Below, one piece after another: positions 43,949-51,563 of a stretch of 64,000 nt of DNA. Source of the stretch: Lysobacter antibioticus (lineage in GTDB: Bacteria > Pseudomonadota > Gammaproteobacteria > Xanthomonadales > Xanthomonadaceae); NCBI RefSeq assembly GCF_001442535.1, contig NZ_CP013141.1, positions 1,748,577-1,812,576 of the forward strand, in the 5' to 3' direction. The notes under the pieces were generated by a model. That model was not told where the DNA came from. It saw only the letters and a list, made by a program, of their open reading frames with translations, and made no database searches. The position numbers were made by a program, and so were the translations under genes. Numbering within the stretch: the stretch's first letter is position 1; the number at the start of each line of letters is the position of its first letter.

Positions 43949-45736
43949 ATGCCACGTACTGCCACACGTACCGTCCTGGTCGCCGCCATGCTCGCGGCCG
44001 CCGCCACCTCGCTGCACGCCGCCGCAGCCAACGACGCTCTGACCACCGTCGCCGAGCGCAGCGGCTTCCTCAAGACCGGCCGCTACGACGAAGTGATCGC
44101 GATGTGCGCGTCCTTCGCCAAGCGCTACCCGGACGCGGTGCGCTGCGAGGAGTTCGGCACCACCCCGGAAGGCCGGCCGATGAAGCTGCTGGTGGTGACC
44201 CGCAGCGGCGCGTTCACGCCGGCGCAGGCCCAGGCCAAGTCGCTGCCGGTCACCCTGATCCAGGGCGGCATCCACTCCGGCGAGATCGACGGCAAGGACG
44301 CGGGCTTCCTCGCCCTGCGCCAGATCCTCGACGGCGAGGCCGCGCCGGGGGCGCTCGACAAGCAGGTGCTGCTGTTCGTGCCGGTGTTCAACATCGACGG
44401 CCACGAGCGCTTCGGCCGCTGGAACCGTCCGAACCAACGCGGGCCCGAGGAAATGGGCTGGCGCACCACCGCGCAGAACTACAACCTCAACCGCGATTAC
44501 CTCAAGGCCGATGCGCCCGAGATGCAGGCCATGCTCAAGCTGGTCGGCACCTGGGACCCGTTGGCCTACATCGACCTGCACGTCACCGACGGCGCCAAGT
44601 TCGAACACGACGTCTCGATCCAGGTCGAACCGGTGCATTCCGGCGACAACGCGCTGCGCCCGGCCGGCCTGGCCCTGCGCGATGGCGTGATCGAACGCCT
44701 CGCCAAGCAGGGCTCACTGCCGGTGTCGTTCTACCCGTCCTTCATCGAAACCGACAACCCGGCCTCGGGCTTCGAAGACGCGGTGCCGCCGCCGCGCTTC
44801 TCCAACGGCTACATCCCGCTGCGCAACCGCCTCGGCATGTTGGTCGAAACCCATTCGTGGAAGGACTATCCGACCCGCGTGCGGATCACCCGCAACACCA
44901 TCGTCAACGTGCTCGAACTGGTCGCCGGCCACGGCAGCGACTGGCGCCGCGAAGCCCTGGCCGCCGACCGGCGCGCGCAGGCGCTCGGCGGCCAACCGGT
45001 CGCGCTCGACTACAAGGCCAGCAACAAGGTCCGCGACGTCGCCTTCCGCGGCTATGCCTACACGCGCACGCCGTCGGAAGTCTCCGGCGCGCTGATGACC
45101 CGCTACGACGAGACCAAGCCCGAGGTCTGGAACGTAAAACTGAAGTACGACATCCAGCCCAGCCGCGTGGTCGAAGCCCCGCGCGGCGGCTATCTGGTGC
45201 CGGCCGCGCAGGCGCCCTGGGTGGCGGCCAAGCTCGACCAGCACGGCGTGAGCTATCGCCGCCTCGGCGCCGCGCTCAAGGATGCGCAGGTCGAAACTTT
45301 CCGTTCCGACAAGACCGAGTTCGCCGCGCAATCGGTCGAAGGCCACCAGCGCGCCACCCTGAGCGGCGCCTGGAAGCCGGAAACCCAGAACCTGGTCGCC
45401 GGCGCGCTGTTCGTGCCGATCGCCCAGTCCAAGGCGCGCGTGGTCATGGCCCTGCTGGAACCGCAGGCACCGGATTCGCTCGCGGCCTGGGGCGAGTTCA
45501 ATAACGCCTTCGAGCGCAAGGAATACATGGAGGACTACGTTGCCGAGGAAGTGGCGCGCGAGATGCTGGCCAAGGACTCGAAGCTGAAGGCCGAATTCGA
45601 GGCGAAGATCAACAACGATCCGGCCTTCGCCAAGAGCCCGCAGGCGCGCCTGGACTTCTTCTATCGTCTGCATTCGGCCTGGGACACGCGCTACAACCAG
45701 TACCCGGTGGTGCGTACGCAGCAGGTGCCGCGCTGA
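43949..45736 (+). CDS. Secreted M14-family zinc carboxypeptidase-like peptidase
   Basis: 595 residues from the ATG at 43949, with GGGGAGAA upstream and a signal peptide ending near LHAAA. The zinc site HSGEIDGKDAG (His-x-x-Glu) is near residue 111 and the third ligand His lies in YIDLHVTDG near 210; NIDGHER and NYNLNRDYLKADAPE are typical of the family. A C-terminal region of about 250 residues is outside the catalytic domain. It probably trims peptides or peptidoglycan stems in the periplasm. Single gene with a strong terminator. Confidence 0.9.
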   Translation: MPRTATRTVLVAAMLAAAATSLHAAAANDALTTVAERSGFLKTGRYDEVIAMCASFAKRYPDAVRCEEFGTTPEGRPMKLLVVTRSGAFTPAQAQAKSLPVTLIQGGIHSGEIDGKDAGFLALRQILDGEAAPGALDKQVLLFVPVFNIDGHERFGRWNRPNQRGPEEMGWRTTAQNYNLNRDYLKADAPEMQAMLKLVGTWDPLAYIDLHVTDGAKFEHDVSIQVEPVHSGDNALRPAGLALRDGVIERLAKQGSLPVSFYPSFIETDNPASGFEDAVPPPRFSNGYIPLRNRLGMLVETHSWKDYPTRVRITRNTIVNVLELVAGHGSDWRREALAADRRAQALGGQPVALDYKASNKVRDVAFRGYAYTRTPSEVSGALMTRYDETKPEVWNVKLKYDIQPSRVVEAPRGGYLVPAAQAPWVAAKLDQHGVSYRRLGAALKDAQVETFRSDKTEFAAQSVEGHQRATLSGAWKPETQNLVAGALFVPIAQSKARVVMALLEPQAPDSLAAWGEFNNAFERKEYMEDYVAEEVAREMLAKDSKLKAEFEAKINNDPAFAKSPQARLDFFYRLHSAWDTRYNQYPVVRTQQVPR

Positions 45737-45767
45737 TCGTCGGCGCACGCTGAAGTAACGACCCGGA

Positions 45768-45801
45768 ACGCGCGGAGCCCCAGCGGCTCCGCGCGTTTTT
45801 T
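45768..45801 (+). terminator. Rho-independent terminator of the M14 peptidase gene
   Basis: ACGCGCGGAGCC pairs with GGCTCCGCGCGT and runs into TTTTT. Confidence 0.9.
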
Positions 45802-45833
45802 CGTCTCGGCTCTTCGATAGCCGTGCATCGAGG

Positions 45834-45926
45834 GTAGGAGCGGCGCAAGCCGCGACCGCCGAAGCGAGGATCGAACCCGTATTGCATGGCGACTGGAACG
45901 AGGTCGCGGCTTGCGCCGCTCCTACC
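45834..45926. repeat. Inverted pair of TAGGAGCGGCG elements
   Basis: A forward copy at 45834-45857 and an inverted copy at 45902-45926 enclose 44 bp, just upstream of the EEP hydrolase gene. The two could pair into a long hairpin. Confidence 0.85.
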
Positions 45927-45986
45927 CTGGCATCACCCGAGCCACGTTATCCTCGACACCTGTCCCGATCGGAGCGTCGCACAGCC

Positions 45987-46910
45987 ATGCGAACCTTCCC
46001 TTCTGCCGCGATCGCGCCGATTCCGCGTTCGTTCGCATCCGCGCTCACCGCGGCCCTGCTGCTCGCCGGCATCGCCGCAACCTCGCAGGCGATCGCCGCC
46101 GAAAAAACCCCGCCCATCGAAACCCGCGCGGTCACGGTGACCGTGCTCAGCTTCAACCTCTGGCACGACAAGGGCGATTGGCCCAAGCGCCGCGCCATGA
46201 TCGTCGCCGAGATCAAGCGCCTGAAGCCGGACGTGATCGCCCTGCAGGAAGTGCTGCAACGCGACGGCCTGCGCAACCAGGCCGAGGACCTCGCCGCAGC
46301 GCTCGGTTATCGGGTGCAATTCGTTTCGGTCGACCCGGCCGATGCCGCGCGCCGTTACGGCAACGCCATCCTCACCCGCAAGCGCACCGAGGCGCGCGAG
46401 ATGCGCAAACTCGAACCGCTCGACGACTATCGCACCGCCGCGCATGCGCGGCTGCGCCCGGGCACTCCGCGCACCCATATCGACGTCTACGCCACCCACC
46501 TGCACAACGACCGGGCCGGCGGCGCCATCCGCGCCAGGCAGGTATCGAGCCTGCTGAACTTCATCGACGCCACCGCGCAGGGCAGCTACGTGATCGTCGC
46601 CGGCGACTTCAACAGCAATGCCGACTCGCCGGAACTGCGGGCGCTGGCTACGCGTTATCGCGATGCCTACGGCAGCGCCCACCCCGATGCGTCCGCGAAC
46701 ATCGCTGCCCACACCACCCTCAACCCCGCCTACCTGCCGGCGCAACGCATCGACCACGTCTTCTACGACCCGATCGGTTTCGAACTCGTCGAAGCCCGCG
46801 TCGTGCTCAAGCAAAACCAAGATGGCGTCTGGCCCTCCGACCACTTCGGCCTGCTGGTCAAGCTGCGCACCCGGCCCAAGCTCGTCACCCTGCGCGCGTC
46901 ACCGAACTGA
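45987..46910 (+). CDS. Secreted endonuclease/exonuclease/phosphatase-family hydrolase
   Basis: 307 residues with the start at 45987, giving a signal peptide ending near SQAIAA. The metal-dependent EEP fold is complete: SFNLWHD, ALQEVLQRD, ATHLHND, AGDFNSN and the catalytic PSDHFGLL. Family members hydrolyse phosphodiesters in DNA, phosphoinositides or sphingomyelin; the substrate is unclear, and the secreted location favours extracellular nucleic acid or lipid phosphate. It is 51 bp upstream of a phytase-like gene, probably co-transcribed. Confidence 0.9.
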   Translation: MRTFPSAAIAPIPRSFASALTAALLLAGIAATSQAIAAEKTPPIETRAVTVTVLSFNLWHDKGDWPKRRAMIVAEIKRLKPDVIALQEVLQRDGLRNQAEDLAAALGYRVQFVSVDPADAARRYGNAILTRKRTEAREMRKLEPLDDYRTAAHARLRPGTPRTHIDVYATHLHNDRAGGAIRARQVSSLLNFIDATAQGSYVIVAGDFNSNADSPELRALATRYRDAYGSAHPDASANIAAHTTLNPAYLPAQRIDHVFYDPIGFELVEARVVLKQNQDGVWPSDHFGLLVKLRTRPKLVTLRASPN

Positions 46911-46961
46911 CATCTGCGACCACTAGCGTGGGTGGGTTCCCCTGCCCCGCCGGAGCCACGC

Positions 46962-48341
46962 ATGATCCGTTCGACCCTGACCTCGTTGTTGCTCGCCTGC
47001 GCCGCGACCGCGTTCGCCGCCCCTGCGGTGGCCGCTCATTGGTCGCTGACCGACCTCGTCGAAACCCCGGCGACCCAACGCGATGCGGTGCGTCTGCCGC
47101 CGAGCACGCCCGACCAGGCCAACCTCAACCGCTTCGGCTTCTATTCCGACCTGACCTATAACCCGCGCGACGGCTACTGGTACGCCCTGTCCGACCGCGG
47201 CCCCGGCGGCGGCGTGATCGACTACGCCACCCGCGTGCAGCGCCTGCGCATTCCCTACGACCGTCGCAGCGGCCGCATCGGCCAGCCCATCGTCGACAAG
47301 ACCGTGTTGTTCAGCGCGCGCCGCGGCGACAGCTTCAACGGCCTCAACCCGCAGTTGCTCAACGGCGACGCCGCCAAACTCGGCCTGAGTTTCGACCCGG
47401 AAGGCTTCGCGGTCGGCCGCAACGGCCACTTCTACGTCGCCGACGAATACGGCCCGAGCCTGTACGAATTCGCCCCGAACGGCCGCTTCCTGCGCGCCTT
47501 CGCCACGCCCGCCAACCTGCAGCCGCGCAACGCCCAGGGCCAACTCGACTACGTCGGCGACCGCAAACTCGTGGTCAGCGGGCGCCAGGACAACCGCGGC
47601 TTCGAAGGCCTCACCCTCACCCCGTCCGGCGACAAGCTGTACGCGGTGATGCAGGACCCGCTGGTGCAGGAAGGCGCGAGCAACGACGGCCGCCGCAGCC
47701 GCAACGTGCGTATCGTCGAGTTCGACCTGCGCAGCGGCCGCTCCAACGCCCAGTATGTCTACCAACTCGAACCGATCGCCGCCCTGAACGCGCTCGACCC
47801 GTCCAGCGACGACGATTTCTCGGCCACCCACCAAGGCCGCAGCATCGGCCTCAGCGCGATCCATGCCTTGAGCGACCGCGACTTCCTGGTGCTGGAACGC
47901 GACAACCGCGGCCTCGGCGTCGAAGTCACCGCCGCGCCGCTGCATAAGCGCGTGTATCGAATTTCCCTGCGCGGCGCGACCAATGTCGCCACGCAGTCGC
48001 TGGCCGGCAGCAACGACTTGCCCGCCGGCGTGCGTGCGGTCGACAAGGCGCCCGAACTCGACATCCTCGCCGCTCTGCGCGGCGCCGGCGCCCGCGACAT
48101 CCCGGAGAAACTCGAAGGCCTGGCGATCGGCCCGCGCCTGCGCAACGGCAAGCACCTGGTGCTGATCGGCAGCGACAACGACTACAGCGTCACCCAGAGC
48201 GGCGCCGGCGAACAGTTCGAAGTCTGCGTCGACCGCCGCAGCGGCGAACGCGCACAGGTTCCGCTGGATGCCGATTGCCCGGCCGGCAAGGCGCGCATCC
48301 CCGGCACCCTAGTCGCCTTCGCCGTCGACTTCCGTCGCTGA
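46962..48341 (+). CDS. Secreted esterase-like activity of phytase family protein
   Basis: 459 residues from the ATG at 46962, with a signal peptide ending AAPAVAA. It matches the phytase-like beta-propeller family: DLTYNPRDGYWYALSDRGPGG, FDPEGFAVGRNGHFYVADEYGPSLYEF, RGFEGLTLTPSGDKLYAVMQD and IPEKLEGLAIGP. Such proteins are thought to bind calcium and cleave phosphate or ester bonds in the periplasm, but few are tested. Following an EEP-fold hydrolase directly, the pair suggests phosphate scavenging from organic phosphates. Confidence 0.88.
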   Translation: MIRSTLTSLLLACAATAFAAPAVAAHWSLTDLVETPATQRDAVRLPPSTPDQANLNRFGFYSDLTYNPRDGYWYALSDRGPGGGVIDYATRVQRLRIPYDRRSGRIGQPIVDKTVLFSARRGDSFNGLNPQLLNGDAAKLGLSFDPEGFAVGRNGHFYVADEYGPSLYEFAPNGRFLRAFATPANLQPRNAQGQLDYVGDRKLVVSGRQDNRGFEGLTLTPSGDKLYAVMQDPLVQEGASNDGRRSRNVRIVEFDLRSGRSNAQYVYQLEPIAALNALDPSSDDDFSATHQGRSIGLSAIHALSDRDFLVLERDNRGLGVEVTAAPLHKRVYRISLRGATNVATQSLAGSNDLPAGVRAVDKAPELDILAALRGAGARDIPEKLEGLAIGPRLRNGKHLVLIGSDNDYSVTQSGAGEQFEVCVDRRSGERAQVPLDADCPAGKARIPGTLVAFAVDFRR

Positions 48342-48405
48342 GCGGGCGGACGGTCGCCTCGATCAGACTCGGCCGGAGTTTCGGCCGTCGAGCGCCTCCT
48401 CGCTG

Positions 48406-48442
48406 TTCCCCCCTTGAAAAAGGGGGGCTGGGGGGATTGCTT
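48406..48442. repeat. CCCCTTTT/AAAAGGGG-type palindrome
   Basis: A copy of the dispersed CCCCCCTT-GAAAAAGGGGGG element in the convergent gap before the YdeI-like gene, followed by a GGGGGGATTGC tail shared with other copies. Confidence 0.75.
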
Positions 48443-48487
48443 TTCGCCCGAATCGCAAGAATCGGCGTATGCGACGAAACCCGACCC

Positions 48488-49102
48488 TCACTTCGCCATG
48501 TACTTCCAATTGCGTACCTTGCCTTCGGCCATCCATTCCATGGCCTGGGCGAGCCGCGCCTTGCGGGTGTCCTCGCGCTTCGCGCTCTCGATCCATTCGA
48601 CGTACTCGCGCCGCTGGCTCGGCGGAAACGCTTCGTAGGTCGTCTTGGCTTTCGCATTTTTCTTCTGCGCCAGCGCGGCGGCCAGATCCGTCGGGAGTTC
48701 AACCGGCGGTTTGGGTTGCGCGCGCTTGGTCGCAGGACGCGTCACGCCGGTTTCGATCAAGGCCATCGCCTGCTTCACCAGGCGAGTGAGTTCGCGCTTG
48801 CCGGGCAGGTCGCCGATCTTGCTCAGACGGCCGAACTGGCCCATCGCATCGCTGTCGGCGGATTGCCGTGCGCCGACGATGTTCGCGCCCTGCCAGAAAC
48901 CGAAGGTGGCATGCTGCTTGAACGCCGCCATGCCGCACATCAGCTTGCCGCGGTAAACGAAACTGGGCATGCCCCACTTGATCGCTTCCTCGACCTGCGG
49001 ACAGGCCGCGTGCACGACCGCGCGCAGGTGCTCGAGGATCGGCTGCGCGAACGGCGCGGCCTTGACGATATAGGCATCGATACGCGGATCGGGCTGGCCC
49101 AT
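48488..49102 (-). CDS. YdeI/OmpD-associated family protein with DUF1801 domain
   Basis: 204 residues. The N-terminal DUF1801 region (EEAIKWGMPSFVYRGKLMCGMAAFKQHATFGFW) is followed by the YdeI C-terminal motif (AYEAFPPSQRREYVEWIESAKREDTRKARL). Such proteins are small and cytoplasmic with unproven function; some are linked to antimicrobial peptide resistance or ferrous-iron responses. A single gene upstream of thpR on the same strand. Confidence 0.88.
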   Translation of the reverse strand: MGQPDPRIDAYIVKAAPFAQPILEHLRAVVHAACPQVEEAIKWGMPSFVYRGKLMCGMAAFKQHATFGFWQGANIVGARQSADSDAMGQFGRLSKIGDLPGKRELTRLVKQAMALIETGVTRPATKRAQPKPPVELPTDLAAALAQKKNAKAKTTYEAFPPSQRREYVEWIESAKREDTRKARLAQAMEWMAEGKVRNWKYMAK

Positions 49103-49147
49103 GGCGGTCCACCGTCGGTCTGGCGATGAGGCCTTATTCTGCGCCGC

Positions 49148-49732
49148 TCACGCGGTCAGCGGCCACTGCCCCAGCACGTCGTAGGCGTTGCGCGAGCCGA
49201 GCTGACTGTGGATCAGGACGAAGGCCTCGACGCGCCAATCGATCGGGTCGATGGCGATCGGCGGGTGCAGGTGGCCGGCCGCGTCGCGGACGATGGTGAC
49301 GTGCGGCACCAGTGCACGACCGGACTCGACCCGCACGCCTTCCTTGGCCAGGGCCACGCCGAGCCGCTGGAACAGACTGTCCAGGCCCTCTGGTGTGCGT
49401 TCGCAACCGAGCCACCAGGGGACCGACTTGTTGCGAAAACTGCCGGCACGGTCGAGCCGCAGATCGAACGCCGGCAGGATCAGGCTGGCCGCGGCGGCCT
49501 GCGCCCGCGCCGCGCGCTCGGGCTGGAACTCGGAGGCGTCGCCGAGGAACTGCAGGGTCAGGTGATAACGGTGCGCGCCGATCAGGCGCCCGCCGGCATC
49601 GTGCTCGCGATGCAGGCTCGCGGCGGCCTCGGCCATGCGCGCCTGGGTCGCCGCATCGGGCAACAGGGCGAAGAACAATCGATGAATATCGGGCGAAACG
49701 GCCGGTGCCGCGAACAGCGAGTCTTGATGCAT
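49148..49732 (-). CDS. thpR: RNA 2',3'-cyclic phosphodiesterase (2'-5' RNA ligase family)
   Basis: 194 residues from the ATG at 49732 (MHQDSLFAAP); longer upstream frames are out of family. Two HxTx motifs, YHLTLQFLG near residue 57 and PHVTIVRD near 144, supply the paired catalytic histidines of the 2H phosphoesterase fold, with RLFFALLPD as the first strand. It opens 2',3'-cyclic phosphates on RNA ends. It starts 157 bp from a divergent gene. Confidence 0.93.
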   Translation of the reverse strand: MHQDSLFAAPAVSPDIHRLFFALLPDAATQARMAEAAASLHREHDAGGRLIGAHRYHLTLQFLGDASEFQPERAARAQAAAASLILPAFDLRLDRAGSFRNKSVPWWLGCERTPEGLDSLFQRLGVALAKEGVRVESGRALVPHVTIVRDAAGHLHPPIAIDPIDWRVEAFVLIHSQLGSRNAYDVLGQWPLTA

Positions 49733-49889
49733 GGACGCAGTGTAAAGCCCGCGCCGCGGCCTGCCCATTACGCGAACTGGGTCGACGCCGCCGCGCGGGC
49801 GCTCGGGCATGATGGGCGGGCCGCCGGCCGGCGGTTCGAAAACCTCGCGCAGCCCGTCGCGGCGGCGTCCCCAGCGAATGGAGTCCCTC

Positions 49890-50426
49890 ATGAAGTCGAT
49901 CCTGAATCTGTGCGCCCTCGCCTTGCTGGCGCTGTCCCTGCACGCCCAGGCGCAGACCGCGCCGGCCGCAGCCCCGCAGGACTCCGACCAACACGAGCAG
50001 GACCGACGCGCACAAGCCAAGCGCGAGATCGAAGCCATCGTCGAGACCTTCAAGGCCGCGATCATCGCCAAGGACTCGGCCACCTTGAAGAGCCTGTTCC
50101 TGCCCGAACACAACTCCTGGATCCTGGTGTCCTCCGACGAGGAGTTCCGCCAGCGCAAGGCCAAGAACCCCAAGCTGAAGAAGCTCGAACCCGGCACCTA
50201 CGTCGAGTTCGCCGAGCAGATGAGTCAAGGCAAGGAACGCTTCGAGGAAAAATTCTCGAACCTCAAGATCGAAACCGACGGTGCCATCGCCAGCGTGCAT
50301 TTCGACTTCGTCTTCCTCGAAGACGAGCGCATGACCGGCAAGGGCCAGGAAGCCTGGCAGTTGGTCAAGACCGAGCAGGGCTGGAAGATCAACGCGGTGA
50401 TCTACTCCTCCTACCCGCTCAAGTAA
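49890..50426 (+). CDS. Secreted NTF2-like protein
   Basis: 178 residues with a signal peptide (SILNLCALALLALSLHAQAQ). The rest reads as one NTF2/SnoaL-like fold: AIVETFKAAIIAKDSATLKSLFL, then FVFLEDERMTGKGQEAWQLVKTEQGWKINAVIYSSYPLK. Such folds bind small ligands or act as hydrolases, and no catalytic set is evident. It converges with the NRPS operon; a GCTCCCGGCC hairpin at 50434-50455 lies between. Confidence 0.78.
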   Translation: MKSILNLCALALLALSLHAQAQTAPAAAPQDSDQHEQDRRAQAKREIEAIVETFKAAIIAKDSATLKSLFLPEHNSWILVSSDEEFRQRKAKNPKLKKLEPGTYVEFAEQMSQGKERFEEKFSNLKIETDGAIASVHFDFVFLEDERMTGKGQEAWQLVKTEQGWKINAVIYSSYPLK

Positions 50427-50433
50427 GCCGCAC

Positions 50434-50455
50434 GCTCCCGGCCTGGGCCGGGAGC
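50434..50455. terminator. Hairpin between the NTF2-like gene and the NRPS operon
   Basis: GCTCCCGGCC pairs perfectly with GGCCGGGAGC around a two-base loop, but no T run follows in either direction. It may be a weak bidirectional stop. Confidence 0.4.
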
Positions 50456-50495
50456 ATTGTCGAGCCGCACTCAGACGAGCGCCGCCGCAGTACGC

Positions 50496-51497
50496 TTACG
50501 CCGTCGCCGCGAGCGGCACCGTTTCGTTCGAGGCACGCTCGGAATACGCATCCAGCAGGCTCGCGACGATCTTGCGGGCGCCGCTGAAAGGTTTGCGCCC
50601 ATGCGCCATCTGCATATTGTCGAGCAACATCACGTCACCGACCTGCCAGGGAAACCGGATCGAGGCGCCGGCGAAGGCCTCGCGCACCGCCTGCAGGTCC
50701 TCGGCCGCTATCTCGCCGCCGTCGCCGTAATAAGCATGGCGCGGCAGCCGGTCGGCGCCGAACATGTTGAGCAAGGACGTCGCCACCTCGGCGCCGAGGT
50801 TGCTGACGTGGAACAGATGCGCCTGGTTGAAGAACACGCGCTCGCCGGTCAGCGGATGCCGCGCCGTGCCGTGGTTGGTCTGGGCGGTGCGCAGGGTCTG
50901 CGCGTCCAGCCATTCGTGGACGATGCCGTTGGCCTCGCAGAAACGCGCGACTTCGCCGCGGTCGGAGGTCTGGAATACCGTTTCCCAGGGAATATCGACG
51001 TAGGGCCGGTAGTGGCGCACATAGCGCACGCCGCGCGCCTCGAAGCGGTCCATGCGCTCTTCGCCGATGGCCGCGGCGACCCGGCGCATGTCGGCGATCG
51101 GGGTCTCGCCGCCGCTCTGCGGCGCGATCAGGCAGCAGAACGCGATCTTCAGCGGCCAGTCGCGCTGATAGGCGTTCTCGCAATGCAGGGCGATCTCCTG
51201 GTCCGGCGGATATTCGGTGGCGGTGAACACGCCCTTGCCGACCGAGCTGCGCGGGGTCGAACGGTAGGTGTAATCGAGCGCGCGCGGCGACACCGCTTCG
51301 CCGAAGCCCTCGAAGTCGGCGACGCTGGCGACGTCGAAACCGCGGAACAACAAGGCGCCATGTTCGAGCAGACGCTCCTCGATCAGCTCGCGCCGTGCGG
51401 CGACGAAGGCGGCCAGATCGCGCTCGCCGGCACCGGGTTCGAATACGCGCGGGGCGCGGCCGTCGGCGAACAGCGCGGTTTCCTTGAAAGCATGCAT
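50496..51497 (-). CDS. TauD/TfdA-family Fe(II)/2-oxoglutarate dioxygenase (SyrP-like), copy 1
   Basis: 333 residues; CAGGAG upstream supports the start. Iron ligands are visible: the His-x-Glu/Asp in IALHCENAYQ near residue 104 and the distal His in MQMAHGRKPFSGARKI near 300, where the Arg for 2-oxoglutarate also lies. It is the SyrP/clavaminate-synthase-like type associated with amino-acid beta-hydroxylation during NRPS assembly. It is the last gene of the NRPS operon, 66 bp after the DUF5916 gene. It is clearly related to the copy at 53867, sharing the YGDG and FxWQxGD segments. Confidence 0.88.
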   Translation of the reverse strand: MHAFKETALFADGRAPRVFEPGAGERDLAAFVAARRELIEERLLEHGALLFRGFDVASVADFEGFGEAVSPRALDYTYRSTPRSSVGKGVFTATEYPPDQEIALHCENAYQRDWPLKIAFCCLIAPQSGGETPIADMRRVAAAIGEERMDRFEARGVRYVRHYRPYVDIPWETVFQTSDRGEVARFCEANGIVHEWLDAQTLRTAQTNHGTARHPLTGERVFFNQAHLFHVSNLGAEVATSLLNMFGADRLPRHAYYGDGGEIAAEDLQAVREAFAGASIRFPWQVGDVMLLDNMQMAHGRKPFSGARKIVASLLDAYSERASNETVPLAATA

Positions 51498-51563
51498 GTC
51501 CAGTACTCCTGTGAAACGCTGCGCCGCGGTAGCCGCCGCGGCGCGTGACGATATTGGCGCGGC

